Position numbers and translations under genes: made by a program
Part shown: positions 45,376 to 54,090 of the stretch, piece after piece
Position numbering within the stretch: position 1 is the stretch's first letter
Layout of the letters: each line of letters opens with the position of its first letter
Assembly (NCBI RefSeq): GCF_002952775.1
Contig: NZ_CP025066.1
Location: 2,480,001 to 2,544,000, forward strand
DNA: 64,000 bases
Direction: 5' to 3'
DNA from: Halalkaliarchaeum desulfuricum
GTDB taxonomy: Archaea > Halobacteriota > Halobacteria > Halobacteriales > Haloferacaceae
Notes under the pieces: generated by a model
Told to the model about the DNA's origin: nothing
Databases searched by the model: none
The model's input: the letters and a program-made list of their open reading frames with translations, nothing else

Positions 45376-47805
45376 TCAGTCGTCGCGCTCCTCGAGGGCC
45401 GCTTTCACGTCTTCGGGTTCGATCGGAAGCGACGTGAGACGCACGCCGACGGCGTCACGGATGGCGTTCGACAGCGCCGGCGCGACCCCGTTGGTCGGTA
45501 TCTCGCCGATCGATTTGGCGCCGAACGGGCCGGTCGGCTCGTGAGTCTCGACCAGGATCGTCTCCATCGGCGGGTGGTCGGTGGTCCGGGGCATCCCGTA
45601 CTGGCGGAACCCCAGCGTCTGGGGGTTTCCATCCTCGTCGAACTCCAGCGTACCACTTGTTGCGAACTCCAGGCTCATGTGCTCGCCACCTTCGACCTGC
45701 CCTTCCGCCAGTGGCGGGTTGATGGCGACACCACAGTCGACCGCACACACCAGCTTGTTGATCTCGTACTCGCCAGTTCGCTCGTCGACGGTGACATCGA
45801 CGAACTGCGCGGCGAACGGCGGCGGGCTTTCGTCGGTCGAGTGATGTCCCTTTCCGAGGATCTGTTCGCGCTCGTCGTCGCCGTAGGTCGCCTCGTAGCC
45901 TATTTCCTCCAGCGTGACCGACTCCCCGGTTTCCTCGCTGTACACCTCGCCGTCGGCGGTTTCGAGGTTCTCCGGCGACTCGTCGAGCAGCTTTGCTCCC
46001 CAGTACAGTAGCCGTTCTCTGGCGTCCTCGGCGGCCTCCTTGACCGCGCGGCCGCTGATGTAGGTCGTCGAGGAGGCGTACGACCCGTAGTCGAACGGCG
46101 TGAGGTCGGTGTCAGAAGAGGTGACCACGACGTCCTCGGGGGGACAGCCGAGCACCTCTGACGTAATCTGGGCGAACATGGTGTCGTTCCCCTGGCCGAG
46201 GTCGACACCGCCGACCTCCAAGTGGAACGACCCGTCCTCGTTCATCCGGATCTGCGCTGCGCCGAGTTCTTTGCCCGCGACCCCACTGCCCTGTGCGGCA
46301 AGGGCGACCCCGACACCGCGGTGGCGGTGCTCGGCCGCAGGCTGTTCGATGTCCTCCCAGCCGATCGCTTCCATCCCCCGGTCGATGCACTCCCGGATCC
46401 CACAGGAGCGAATGCGCCTGGCGAAGCGGTCGTTGTCATCGAGTATCGCTGCTATTTTGTCGAGATCGCCCTCGCGGACCGCGTTCCGCTTCCGGAACGC
46501 GATCGGGTCATCGCCGATCTCTCGCGCGAGTTCGTCGATGTGTGTCTCCAGCGCGAAGTGACCCTGGGGCGCACCGTAGCCACGCATCGCAGCTCCCATC
46601 GGCAGGTTCGTGTGGACCACGTCACCGACGAACCGAACGTTCGGCGTTCCGGCGTACACGGGCATCGACTTCGTCCCCGCGACGCCGGCGACTGTCATCC
46701 CGTGGGTGCCGTACGCGCCGGCGTTCGACGTAATGTCGAGTTCGACGGCTTCGAGCTCGCCCCCCTCGTTTGCGGCCGAGCGCACCCGGAGCTTCATCGG
46801 GTGACGGAACCGCATCGCGTAGAACTCTTCCCGCCGGGTTACCTCGACTGCGACCGGAACGCCGGCCTTCCGGTGCAGTGCCAGCGCTATCGGCTCGAGC
46901 ACCATCTCCTGTTTCGCGCCGAAACCCGCGCCGATCCGGGGTTTGATGACCCGAATATCGCGGATCGGGATGTCGAACACGTGTGACAGTTGCCGCCGCG
47001 TATGGTTCGGAACCTGGGTTGCCGTGATGAACGTGTACCGACCGTCCTCGTCCGTGTACGCGATCGTCGTGTGCGGTTCGGGGACGCAGTGTGACTGGTA
47101 GGGCGTCTCGGCTACTGTCTCGAGGGTGTACTCCTCGTCTGCTTCGGTGATGGCTGCGTCGACGTCGCCGATCTCTCCCTCGAAGTGCGACTCCAGGTTT
47201 CGCTCGTAGTCGGCACCCGACTGCTGGTTTTCGACCTCGTCGTCCTCGAACAACCGAGGCGCGTCCGGCTCCGTCGCCTCCTCCACGTCGAGAACGTAAT
47301 CGAGTTCCTCGTACTCGACGTCGATCTTGCGGGCCGCCCGATCTGCCGTCTCCGTGTCCTCGGCGGCCACCGCTGCGACCGGGTCGCCGACGAACCGGAC
47401 GTGCTTCCGGAGCACCCGCATGTCCCAGGGGCTCGGTTCGGGGTACGACTGTCCCGAACTGGAATACAGCGTGTCCGGTACCTCCTCGTCGAACGGCGTG
47501 AGGACCGCGTAGACGCCGTCCATCGCTTCGGCCTCGCTTGTGTCGACGTCCGTGACGTACCCGTGGGCGACGTCGCTCCTGACGATCGTCGCCTCCGCGA
47601 GTTCGGGGAACCGGTCGCGGAAGTCGCCGGTGTACCGCGCCTCGCCGGTGACGATCTTCCGTGCGTCGCTTTTCTCCTCGTCGTTCGTGATCGCGTCGCG
47701 TTCTTCGGGATCCGTTCGGTTGTTCTCTGGCTCGTCCCACTCGAGGGGGTGTTGCTCGTCGTCCGACGCGTCGCTCTCGTGGGTCGGCTCGTCGGGCTTG
47801 CTCAT
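45376..47805 (-). CDS. Mo-binding subunit of a xanthine dehydrogenase-family hydroxylase (copy 1)
   Basis: An 809-residue molybdopterin-cytosine-dinucleotide subunit. Typical motifs are GEARYTGDF, the GAGFGAKQ loop near the cofactor, AMRGYGAPQG with the substrate-site Arg, GGVDLGQGNDTM and the catalytic Glu768 in GPFGAKSIGE. It should hydroxylate a purine or related heterocycle. A 45-residue acidic N-terminal leader precedes the first domain. It overlaps its [2Fe-2S] subunit by 4 nt. No FAD subunit gene is found. Co-location with SelD, YqeB and YqeC marks it as a probable selenium-dependent enzyme. Confidence 0.94.
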   Translation of the reverse strand: MSKPDEPTHESDASDDEQHPLEWDEPENNRTDPEERDAITNDEEKSDARKIVTGEARYTGDFRDRFPELAEATIVRSDVAHGYVTDVDTSEAEAMDGVYAVLTPFDEEVPDTLYSSSGQSYPEPSPWDMRVLRKHVRFVGDPVAAVAAEDTETADRAARKIDVEYEELDYVLDVEEATEPDAPRLFEDDEVENQQSGADYERNLESHFEGEIGDVDAAITEADEEYTLETVAETPYQSHCVPEPHTTIAYTDEDGRYTFITATQVPNHTRRQLSHVFDIPIRDIRVIKPRIGAGFGAKQEMVLEPIALALHRKAGVPVAVEVTRREEFYAMRFRHPMKLRVRSAANEGGELEAVELDITSNAGAYGTHGMTVAGVAGTKSMPVYAGTPNVRFVGDVVHTNLPMGAAMRGYGAPQGHFALETHIDELAREIGDDPIAFRKRNAVREGDLDKIAAILDDNDRFARRIRSCGIRECIDRGMEAIGWEDIEQPAAEHRHRGVGVALAAQGSGVAGKELGAAQIRMNEDGSFHLEVGGVDLGQGNDTMFAQITSEVLGCPPEDVVVTSSDTDLTPFDYGSYASSTTYISGRAVKEAAEDARERLLYWGAKLLDESPENLETADGEVYSEETGESVTLEEIGYEATYGDDEREQILGKGHHSTDESPPPFAAQFVDVTVDERTGEYEINKLVCAVDCGVAINPPLAEGQVEGGEHMSLEFATSGTLEFDEDGNPQTLGFRQYGMPRTTDHPPMETILVETHEPTGPFGAKSIGEIPTNGVAPALSNAIRDAVGVRLTSLPIEPEDVKAALEERDD

Positions 47806-48314
47806 CGGTTCTCACCTCCGCCGCCGTCGGCGACGATCTTCGATTCCGCTCCCATGCGGTCTGCGGCGTCCAGCACCGCCTCGACGATCTTCTTGTAGCC
47901 GGTACACCGACAGAGGTTCTCCGAGAGCGCCTCGCGAACCTCCGCTTCCGTCGGGTCGGGGTTTTCCTCGAGCAACGCCGTCGACCGCATTACCATGCCC
48001 GGGATGCAAAAGCCGCACTGGAGCGCGCTGTTGTCGACGAACGCCTGCTGTACCGGATGGAGATCGTCCTGATCGCCCAGTCCCTCGATGGTTCGGACCG
48101 ACGACCCGTCGGCCTTCGCCGCCGGCACGACACACGACGTTTCGGGTTCGCCGTCCACGAGAACCGTACAGAACCCACAGGCACCGGTGTCACACCCCCG
48201 CTTTGCCCCGGTGTAGCCGCTTTCTCGGAGGACGTCCAATAAACTATCCGTTTTCGATGCCTGGAGCGTGTGTTCGGCTCCGTTGATTTCGAGCGTGACT
48301 TGCAATTGGATCAC
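47802..48314 (-). CDS. [2Fe-2S] subunit of Mo hydroxylase (copy 1)
   Basis: A protein of about 170 residues. The plant-type cluster motif GCDTGACGFC and a downstream Cys (ETSC) are complete. The second cluster cysteines are CGFC and CRCTGY. It passes electrons from the Mo centre to an acceptor. Two non-ATG starts are possible: GTG at 48314 and TTG at 48305. Both lie downstream of the promoter at 48362-48369, which excludes the ATG at 48389. It is first in the operon with its large subunit. Confidence 0.9.
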   Translation of the reverse strand: MIQLQVTLEINGAEHTLQASKTDSLLDVLRESGYTGAKRGCDTGACGFCTVLVDGEPETSCVVPAAKADGSSVRTIEGLGDQDDLHPVQQAFVDNSALQCGFCIPGMVMRSTALLEENPDPTEAEVREALSENLCRCTGYKKIVEAVLDAADRMGAESKIVADGGGGENR

Positions 48315-48361
48315 CCGGATCGCATCCGCGACCGTTATGCCTCCCGGTTCGAAGCGAGAGC

Positions 48362-48369
48362 TTAAAAAT
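48362..48369 (-). promoter_or_regulatory. TATA box of the copy-1 hydroxylase operon
   Basis: TTTTTAAG on the minus strand. A start site near 48340 would precede the GTG start of the [2Fe-2S] subunit. It lies in the spacer after the adenine deaminase gene. Confidence 0.4.
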
Positions 48370-48401
48370 CCCTTGCGAGAATATCTCACAATTAAAATCC
48401 G

Positions 48402-50102
48402 TCACACTCGCTGGTCGCCGACGACGACATCGACGTGATCGAAGGAGCCGACGTCGACAAGCCCCCTGTTCGTCAACCGGTATTCCGGGATGACTTCCAG
48501 CGCCAGGAACGACAGCTCCATCAGTCCCCCCTCGTGTGTCAATCCAATGTCTCGGGCGGCTGATTCGACGGATTCGAAGACGTCCTTCACCGCTGTCAAC
48601 TGTTGGTCCGACATCAACCCGGCGACCGGAAGTGCGAGCGAGGTCACTTCGTCCGTGGTCGGGTCGTAGGCCGCGATTCCCCCATCGATGCTTCGGAGAT
48701 GATTCGCCACCCGCGTCATGGCCTCGTGAGAAGCTCCGGCGACGATACAGTTGTGCGCGTCGTGGGCGACGGTCGAACCCACGGCCCCGCGTTCGATCCC
48801 CAGCCGGTGGACGAACCCGCGGCCGATCTCTCCCTGGTTGCCGTGACGCTCGATGACGGCAAGCGGGATGACGTCCGCGTCGGTATCGGCCACCAGTGCG
48901 CCGTCGAGGCCCTCAGGGGGTGACGTGGTTTCGACCGGGACGGTCGTTTCCATACGGGCAGTCTGTAGCCCGCCGACCGCGTCGACGACGCGAACCGTGA
49001 CCGGCCCGGAGCCGGCGTGTTCGATCGCGAGGTCTGCAGGCTCGAGTGGATCGAATCGAACGGTGTCGGTTTCGATCTCCGAAGCGGGGGGCTCGTCGGC
49101 ACCCTCCGTGGGAATGACCTCGCCGTCGATGACGACGTGGTCGACATCCCAGTCTTCCAGATCGGACAACAGTACCAGGTCAGCGGGAACTCCGGGGGTG
49201 ATCCGGCCGAACGGTAGATCGTAACTCTCGGCGGTGTTTATCGTCGCCATCTGGACGGCCTCGACGGGGTCGACGCCCAGCGACATCGCCTTCTCGACGA
49301 CGAAGTCGATCCCCCCCTTTTCGACCAGGTCGACGACGTCCCTGTCGTCGGTACAAAGCGAGAGCCGCCTCGTGTCGACTTCCTCGACCAGCCCGACGAG
49401 GTCCTTGAGGTTTCTGCTGGCCGATCCCTCCCTGAGGTACACCCGAAGCCCGGCTTTGACCTTCTCGCGGGCCTCCTCGATCGCGATGCTCTCGTGGTCG
49501 TTGTCGAGATGCCGCGCGACTTCCTGGAGGTCGCTTCCCGTGACACGCGGGGCGTGGCCGTCCACGGTCATATCCCGCTCGCGGGCCGCCCTGATCTTCC
49601 GCATGACAGTTTCGTCACCGGCGAGCACGCCGGGAACGTTCATGACTTCCCCGAGCGCGACCGTTTTCGGTTCGTCCAGCAGGGCTGCGACCTCCTCCGG
49701 GCCGACTGCCGCACCCGCGTCCTGGAGGTGGGACGCCGGCACCGACGACGGAACTGTAAACCGTGCTTTGAGCGGAGTGTGTTCCGCGTCGGAAAGCAGT
49801 GCCCGAACCCCGTCGGCCCCGAGGACGTTTGCTATCTCGTGGGGATCGTGGATCACGCTCGTCACGCCGCGTGGAACGACAGCGGCACCGTATCGAGGGA
49901 GCGTCACCATCGACGATTCGACGTGCATGTGTGCGTCGATCAGCCCTGGCGCCACGTACGCCGTCTCTATCTCGCGCTCTGCCGGACGTTCTTCGAGCGC
50001 AACGATCTCCCCGTCGTCGACCGCAACCGCACCGTCGTCGAGCGTTCCCGCGGTCACGTTGACGAGCCTGCCCCGTATGAGGAGGTCGACGGTGTCACCC
50101 AT
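48402..50102 (-). CDS. ade: Adenine deaminase
   Basis: A 566-residue two-domain amidohydrolase that converts adenine to hypoxanthine and ammonia. The metal site has PGLIDAHMHVESSM, a HDPHEIANVLG segment, DGHAPRV and a SLCTDDRDV strand. The C-terminal domain ends in a HEGGLMEL-SFLALEVIPEYRLTN stretch typical of Ade. It starts at ATG 50102. It lies between the two hydroxylase operons, on the same strand. Its product would be the substrate of a purine hydroxylase. Confidence 0.95.
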   Translation of the reverse strand: MGDTVDLLIRGRLVNVTAGTLDDGAVAVDDGEIVALEERPAEREIETAYVAPGLIDAHMHVESSMVTLPRYGAAVVPRGVTSVIHDPHEIANVLGADGVRALLSDAEHTPLKARFTVPSSVPASHLQDAGAAVGPEEVAALLDEPKTVALGEVMNVPGVLAGDETVMRKIRAARERDMTVDGHAPRVTGSDLQEVARHLDNDHESIAIEEAREKVKAGLRVYLREGSASRNLKDLVGLVEEVDTRRLSLCTDDRDVVDLVEKGGIDFVVEKAMSLGVDPVEAVQMATINTAESYDLPFGRITPGVPADLVLLSDLEDWDVDHVVIDGEVIPTEGADEPPASEIETDTVRFDPLEPADLAIEHAGSGPVTVRVVDAVGGLQTARMETTVPVETTSPPEGLDGALVADTDADVIPLAVIERHGNQGEIGRGFVHRLGIERGAVGSTVAHDAHNCIVAGASHEAMTRVANHLRSIDGGIAAYDPTTDEVTSLALPVAGLMSDQQLTAVKDVFESVESAARDIGLTHEGGLMELSFLALEVIPEYRLTNRGLVDVGSFDHVDVVVGDQRV

Positions 50103-50242
50103 GACGACCACCTGCCGTTTCGCCGCAGCACCTGTAGGCGCTGGTATCCAGCATAGTAAATGCTGGAACAACCGCGCACATATAATTTGCCTCCGGGGAG
50201 ATCGACGGTGGAAAACAAGACCCAAAAACGCCGGGTGCGATC

Positions 50243-52678
50243 TCAGTCGGAGCGTTCGGATCCGTCGAGGCCGGCCTTGATCTTCTCTGCGGTGATCGGC
50301 ATCTCCGAGATCCGGACTCCGACGGCGTCCCTGATCGCGTTCGACAGCGCAGGGGGGACGGTGTTCGTCGGGACCTCCGCGACCGACTTCGCGCCGAACG
50401 GACCGGTCGGTTCGTGGGTCTCGACCAGGATCGCCTCGATCGACGGCGTTTCGCTGGCCGACGGGATGTCGTACTCGCTGTAGGCAGTGACTTCCGGGCG
50501 CCCGTTCTCGTCGAAAGTGACCCCTTCACCGACCGCCATCTCGTAGCTCATGTGATTGGCGCCCTCGATTTGCCCCTCCGCCATGCCGGGGTTGATCGCG
50601 ACGCCACAGTCGACCGCGACGGCGAGGTCGTTCACTTCGAATTCGCCCGTGCGCTCGTCGACGGTGACGTCGACGAACTGTGCGGCGAACGGTGGCGGGC
50701 TCTCCTCGGTGCAGTGGCTTCCCTTCCCGAGAATGTGTTCGCGCTCGTCGTCGCCGTACGCCGCCTCGAAGCCGACTTCCTCCAGGGGCAGCGACCCGCC
50801 GGTCTCCTCGCTGTACACCTCGCTGTCGGCGGTTTCGAGGTTCTCCACCGGCTCGTCGAGGAGTTTGCCCGCCCACTCGAGGATCCGCTCTTTGGCATCC
50901 TCCGCGGCCTTCTTCACCGCCATGCCGCTGATGTAGGTCGTCGACGAGGCGTACGCGCCGTAATCGAACGGGGTGACGTCGGTGTCGGCTGCCTTGATGA
51001 CGATGTCGTCTTCGGGGCAGCCGAGCACCTCCGCCGCGATCTGAATCATCGCGGTGTCTGCTCCGGTTCCGATGTCGACGCCACCGACGTGCAGGTGGAA
51101 CGACCCGTCTTCGTTCATCATGATCTGGGCCGCCCCGAGTTCGTCGCCCGCCACACCGGTGCCCTGGGCCGACAGCGCGACACCCTGGCCTCGATGGAGG
51201 TGTGGCTCGTCGGGCTCATCGTACTCGCCCCACCCGATCGCCTCCATGCCGCGCTCGATACATTCGTCCAGCCCACACGAGCGGATTATCCGATCGGCGC
51301 CTTCCCCGCCCATGGCTCCGGCGATCTCGTCGACGTCTCCGACCTCCATGTAGTGTTTCTGTCGGAACGCGATCGGGTCGAACCCGAGATCCCTCGCGAC
51401 TTCGTCGAGGTGCCCCTCGACTGCCAGGGTTCCCTGCGGGGCGCCGTACCCGCGCATCGCGCCCGTCTGCGGGGTATTCGTGTGAACGATGTCCGCAACG
51501 AACCGCACGTTGGGAACCTTCGAGTACATCGGCAGGGGCTTTGCGCCGACGTTGCCGGCGACAGTCATCCCGTGGCTCCCGTACGCCCCGGTGTTCGAGA
51601 GCGCGTACAGTTCGATCGCCTCGATGTCGCCGTCGTCGGTAACCGCGGTCCGGGTCCGGAGTCGCATTGGATGGCGCCGCCGCATGGCGTGGAACTCCTC
51701 TTTCCGACTCGCCTCGTACATGACGGGCCGGCCGATCGCGAGCGATAGCGTCATCGGAATCGGCTCGATGACCATGGCCTGTTTGCCGCCGAATCCACCG
51801 CCGACGCGCGGCTTCTTGACCCGGATGTCCCGGATGGGAACGTCGAAGAGGTGCGCGAGCTGCCGGCGCGTGTGGTTCGGCACCTGGGTGCTCGTGATGA
51901 CCACGATGCGGTCGTCCTCGTCGGTGTACACCAGGGACGTGTGTTTCTCCAGTTGAGCGTGGACCTGCGGGCTCGATTCCCACTCGGTTTCGTGGACGTG
52001 GACGTCGTCACGCTCGAACTGCTCGCGGGCGTCCCCGAGTTCGCCCTCGATGTGCGACATCCGGTTCCGCTCGTAGTCGTGTCCGACGATCTTGTTTTCG
52101 ACCTCGTCGTCGTCGAACAGTTGCGGGGCATCGGGATCGAACGCCTCCTCCGGATCGAGCACGTAGTCGTACTCCTCGTACTCGATGTCGACCGTTTCCG
52201 CCGCGCTATCGGCGGTTTCCTGGCTTTCGGCCGCGATAGCCACGATCGGATCGCCCACGTACCGGACGGTCTCGTTGAGCACGTTCATGTCCCACGGACT
52301 CGGCTCCGGATACGACTGTCCCGCGCTGGTGTACTTGTTGTCGGGGACCTCCTCGGACCACGGGGTGAGCACGGCGAGGACCCCGTCCATCTCCTCGGCC
52401 TCCTCGGTGTGTATCTCCGTCACCTTGCCGTGAGGGATCTCGCTTCGGACGACCGCCGCGTGCGCCAGGTCGGGGAACTGCTCTGCATAGTCTGCGGTAA
52501 ACTTCGCGTCGCCCGTGACGAGTTTGGGATCGTCGTACTTCGGCGGCGACCGCGAAACGCTCAGTCGTTCCTCCGGGTCTTTGCGGTTGTTCTCCGATTC
52601 GTCCCACTCCAGCAACGGCTCTTCTGCGGTCACTTCCTCTGCTGTACCGCCGTCGGACACTGTATCGTTGTCATCCAT
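50243..52678 (-). CDS. Mo-binding subunit of a xanthine dehydrogenase-family hydroxylase (copy 2)
   Basis: An 811-residue paralogue of copy 1, aligned over its whole length, including the LLEWDESENN leader. It has GGGFGGKQ, AMRGYGAPQG, GGVDIGTGADTA and Glu768 in GPFGAKSVAE. Sequence differences around the substrate pocket (for example AESSPQVHAQ-type region in place of VAETPYQSHC) suggest a different purine or heterocycle. It starts 5 nt after its [2Fe-2S] subunit. Like copy 1 it lacks a FAD subunit. Confidence 0.94.
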   Translation of the reverse strand: MDDNDTVSDGGTAEEVTAEEPLLEWDESENNRKDPEERLSVSRSPPKYDDPKLVTGDAKFTADYAEQFPDLAHAAVVRSEIPHGKVTEIHTEEAEEMDGVLAVLTPWSEEVPDNKYTSAGQSYPEPSPWDMNVLNETVRYVGDPIVAIAAESQETADSAAETVDIEYEEYDYVLDPEEAFDPDAPQLFDDDEVENKIVGHDYERNRMSHIEGELGDAREQFERDDVHVHETEWESSPQVHAQLEKHTSLVYTDEDDRIVVITSTQVPNHTRRQLAHLFDVPIRDIRVKKPRVGGGFGGKQAMVIEPIPMTLSLAIGRPVMYEASRKEEFHAMRRRHPMRLRTRTAVTDDGDIEAIELYALSNTGAYGSHGMTVAGNVGAKPLPMYSKVPNVRFVADIVHTNTPQTGAMRGYGAPQGTLAVEGHLDEVARDLGFDPIAFRQKHYMEVGDVDEIAGAMGGEGADRIIRSCGLDECIERGMEAIGWGEYDEPDEPHLHRGQGVALSAQGTGVAGDELGAAQIMMNEDGSFHLHVGGVDIGTGADTAMIQIAAEVLGCPEDDIVIKAADTDVTPFDYGAYASSTTYISGMAVKKAAEDAKERILEWAGKLLDEPVENLETADSEVYSEETGGSLPLEEVGFEAAYGDDEREHILGKGSHCTEESPPPFAAQFVDVTVDERTGEFEVNDLAVAVDCGVAINPGMAEGQIEGANHMSYEMAVGEGVTFDENGRPEVTAYSEYDIPSASETPSIEAILVETHEPTGPFGAKSVAEVPTNTVPPALSNAIRDAVGVRISEMPITAEKIKAGLDGSERSD

Positions 52679-52683
52679 GGGTC

Positions 52684-53229
52684 TCACTCTCCGGTCGTGT
52701 GTTCGGTTCCCGTTCGGGACGGTTCGTCGTTCGTCTCGGCCACACCGCCGTCCGCCACGACGGTCGGATCGTCCTGTAGCCGTTCGGCGGCGTCCTGGAT
52801 GGCCTCGACCGGCTTCTGGTATCCCGTACAGCGACAATAGTTGTCCGAAAGCGCTTCACGTATCTGCTCTTCGGTGGGCGAGGGTTCCTCCTCGAGCAGT
52901 TCGACCGCCTGGATGATCATCCCGGGCGTACAGAACCCACACTGGACCGCGAAGTGGTCCACGAACGCCTGTTGAATCGGGTGGAGATCCCGCTGGGTTC
53001 CGAGCCCTTCAATAGTCACGATTTCTCCCCCGTCGACCTCCTCGACGGTCGTGCCGCAGGCCATCTTCGCCTGCCCGTCGATCAGTACCTTCGATGCCCC
53101 ACACTCTCCGCCGTCACACCCACACTTGACTCCGGTGTATCCGTTGTGTCGTAACGCGGTGGCCAGATCTGCGTCGCGAGGGGCTGAAAGGGTTGTAGAT
53201 TCGCCGTTGATTGTAAGTTCGGTATTCAC
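52684..53229 (-). CDS. [2Fe-2S] subunit of Mo hydroxylase (copy 2), one cluster Cys replaced
   Basis: A 181-residue subunit starting at GTG 53229, with a perfect AGGAGGT 7 nt upstream. The first cluster motif reads CGCDGGECGASK: the third of the usual four ligands (CGxC) is Ser, codon TCG. An extra Cys lies two residues before the first ligand. The second cluster (CGFC, CRCTGY) is intact. The change could alter redox potential, or the extra Cys could substitute. It is first in a two-gene operon. Confidence 0.92.
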   Translation of the reverse strand: MNTELTINGESTTLSAPRDADLATALRHNGYTGVKCGCDGGECGASKVLIDGQAKMACGTTVEEVDGGEIVTIEGLGTQRDLHPIQQAFVDHFAVQCGFCTPGMIIQAVELLEEEPSPTEEQIREALSDNYCRCTGYQKPVEAIQDAAERLQDDPTVVADGGVAETNDEPSRTGTEHTTGE

Positions 53230-53236
53230 TGTGTGT

Positions 53237-53243
53237 ACCTCCT
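53237..53243 (-). promoter_or_regulatory. Strong ribosome binding site that fixes the GTG start
   Basis: AGGAGGT on the minus strand, 7 nt before GTG. Such a strong site is rare in this window and decides the start of the copy-2 [2Fe-2S] gene. Confidence 0.8.
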
Positions 53244-53273
53244 GAATGTAAAGGTGAGTTAGAGACAGGAACA

Positions 53274-53280
53274 CATATAA
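53274..53280 (-). promoter_or_regulatory. TATA box of the copy-2 hydroxylase operon
   Basis: TTATATG on the minus strand, about 45 bp before the GTG. It leaves a leader of about 20 nt that includes the ribosome binding site. Confidence 0.5.
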
Positions 53281-53361
53281 CTGAGGGTGAGTTCCCAGTG
53301 GCTCCGGACACGTTAACGGTCATGCGTAACCTCTTTGATAACGGCGCATCATCTATGTCCC

Positions 53362-54030
53362 ATGCGGATCGCGCTACTAGGCGGTACTGGAGACATCGGT
53401 GAGGGACTCGCACTGCGATGGGCACACGACACGGACCACACCATCGTCATCGGGTCACGGAACGAGGAGAAAGCACAACAACGGGCCGAGGACTACCGCG
53501 AAACCCTCGACGAACGGGACAAAAGCTACGACATCGAGGGGACACGGAACGCGGCTGCAACCGAGGGGGCCGACGTCGTCGTCGTGAGCGTTCCCCCCGA
53601 ATACGCGACCGATACCGTCGGCGCCGTCACCGACGCGCTCGACGACGACGCCGTCCTCGTCAGCCCCGCAGTCCGGATGAACCGTGACGGTGCGGGGTTC
53701 CACTACGATCAACCCGAACTCGGCTCGGTCGCCGAAGAGATCGCTGCAGTCGCCCCGGAACAGATCCCCGTCGTCGGCGCGTTCCAGAACGTCGCAGCCG
53801 GCGCGTTGACGAACCTCGACGGTGACCTTTCGGCGGACATCGTCGTCACCGGCGACGACGACGAAGCGAAACAGACCGTGACCCATCTCGCGGAAGAGAT
53901 AGTCGGGATCCGGGCGCTCGACGGGGGGCCCCTGGCGACGAGCGCGCTGGTCGAAAGCGTGACGCCGCTTTTGATCAACCTCGCGATGAACAACGACGGA
54001 ATGCACGACCTGGGCGTCAGGTTCCAGTAG
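53362..54030 (+). CDS. npdG: NADPH-dependent F420 reductase
   Basis: A 222-residue Rossmann protein of the Fno/NpdG family that passes hydride between F420 and NADP. MRIALLGGTGDIGEGLALRWA is the dinucleotide loop, and VIGSRNEEKAQ the NADP-specific strand. VESVTPLLINLAMNN ends the fold. The start was set at MRIALL, nine residues into the open frame. It diverges from the copy-2 hydroxylase operon and could be an electron acceptor route, by inference. Confidence 0.92.
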   Translation: MRIALLGGTGDIGEGLALRWAHDTDHTIVIGSRNEEKAQQRAEDYRETLDERDKSYDIEGTRNAAATEGADVVVVSVPPEYATDTVGAVTDALDDDAVLVSPAVRMNRDGAGFHYDQPELGSVAEEIAAVAPEQIPVVGAFQNVAAGALTNLDGDLSADIVVTGDDDEAKQTVTHLAEEIVGIRALDGGPLATSALVESVTPLLINLAMNNDGMHDLGVRFQ

Positions 54031-54043
54031 CCGACGGACGACG

Positions 54044-54050
54044 TTTTTTT
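54044..54050 (+). terminator. T7 tract after npdG
   Basis: Seven consecutive T 13 bp after the npdG stop. A T tract without a hairpin is the usual archaeal termination signal. Confidence 0.5.
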
Positions 54051-54090
54051 CCGACCCGCAGTCACTCTTGCCGACCCGCAGTCACTCTTC
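54051..54090. repeat. 20-bp tandem duplication at the 3' end of the SufU-like gene
   Basis: 54051-54070 and 54071-54090 differ only at the last base. The second copy contains the stop codon and last codon of the SufU-like gene; the first copy is an extra untranslated copy. Confidence 0.9.

Noticed and set aside
41664-53229. Selenocysteine in SelD or the hydroxylases
   Set aside because: All frames are uninterrupted by TGA and the active-site residue in SelD is Cys. Selenium use, if any, is at the Mo cofactor.
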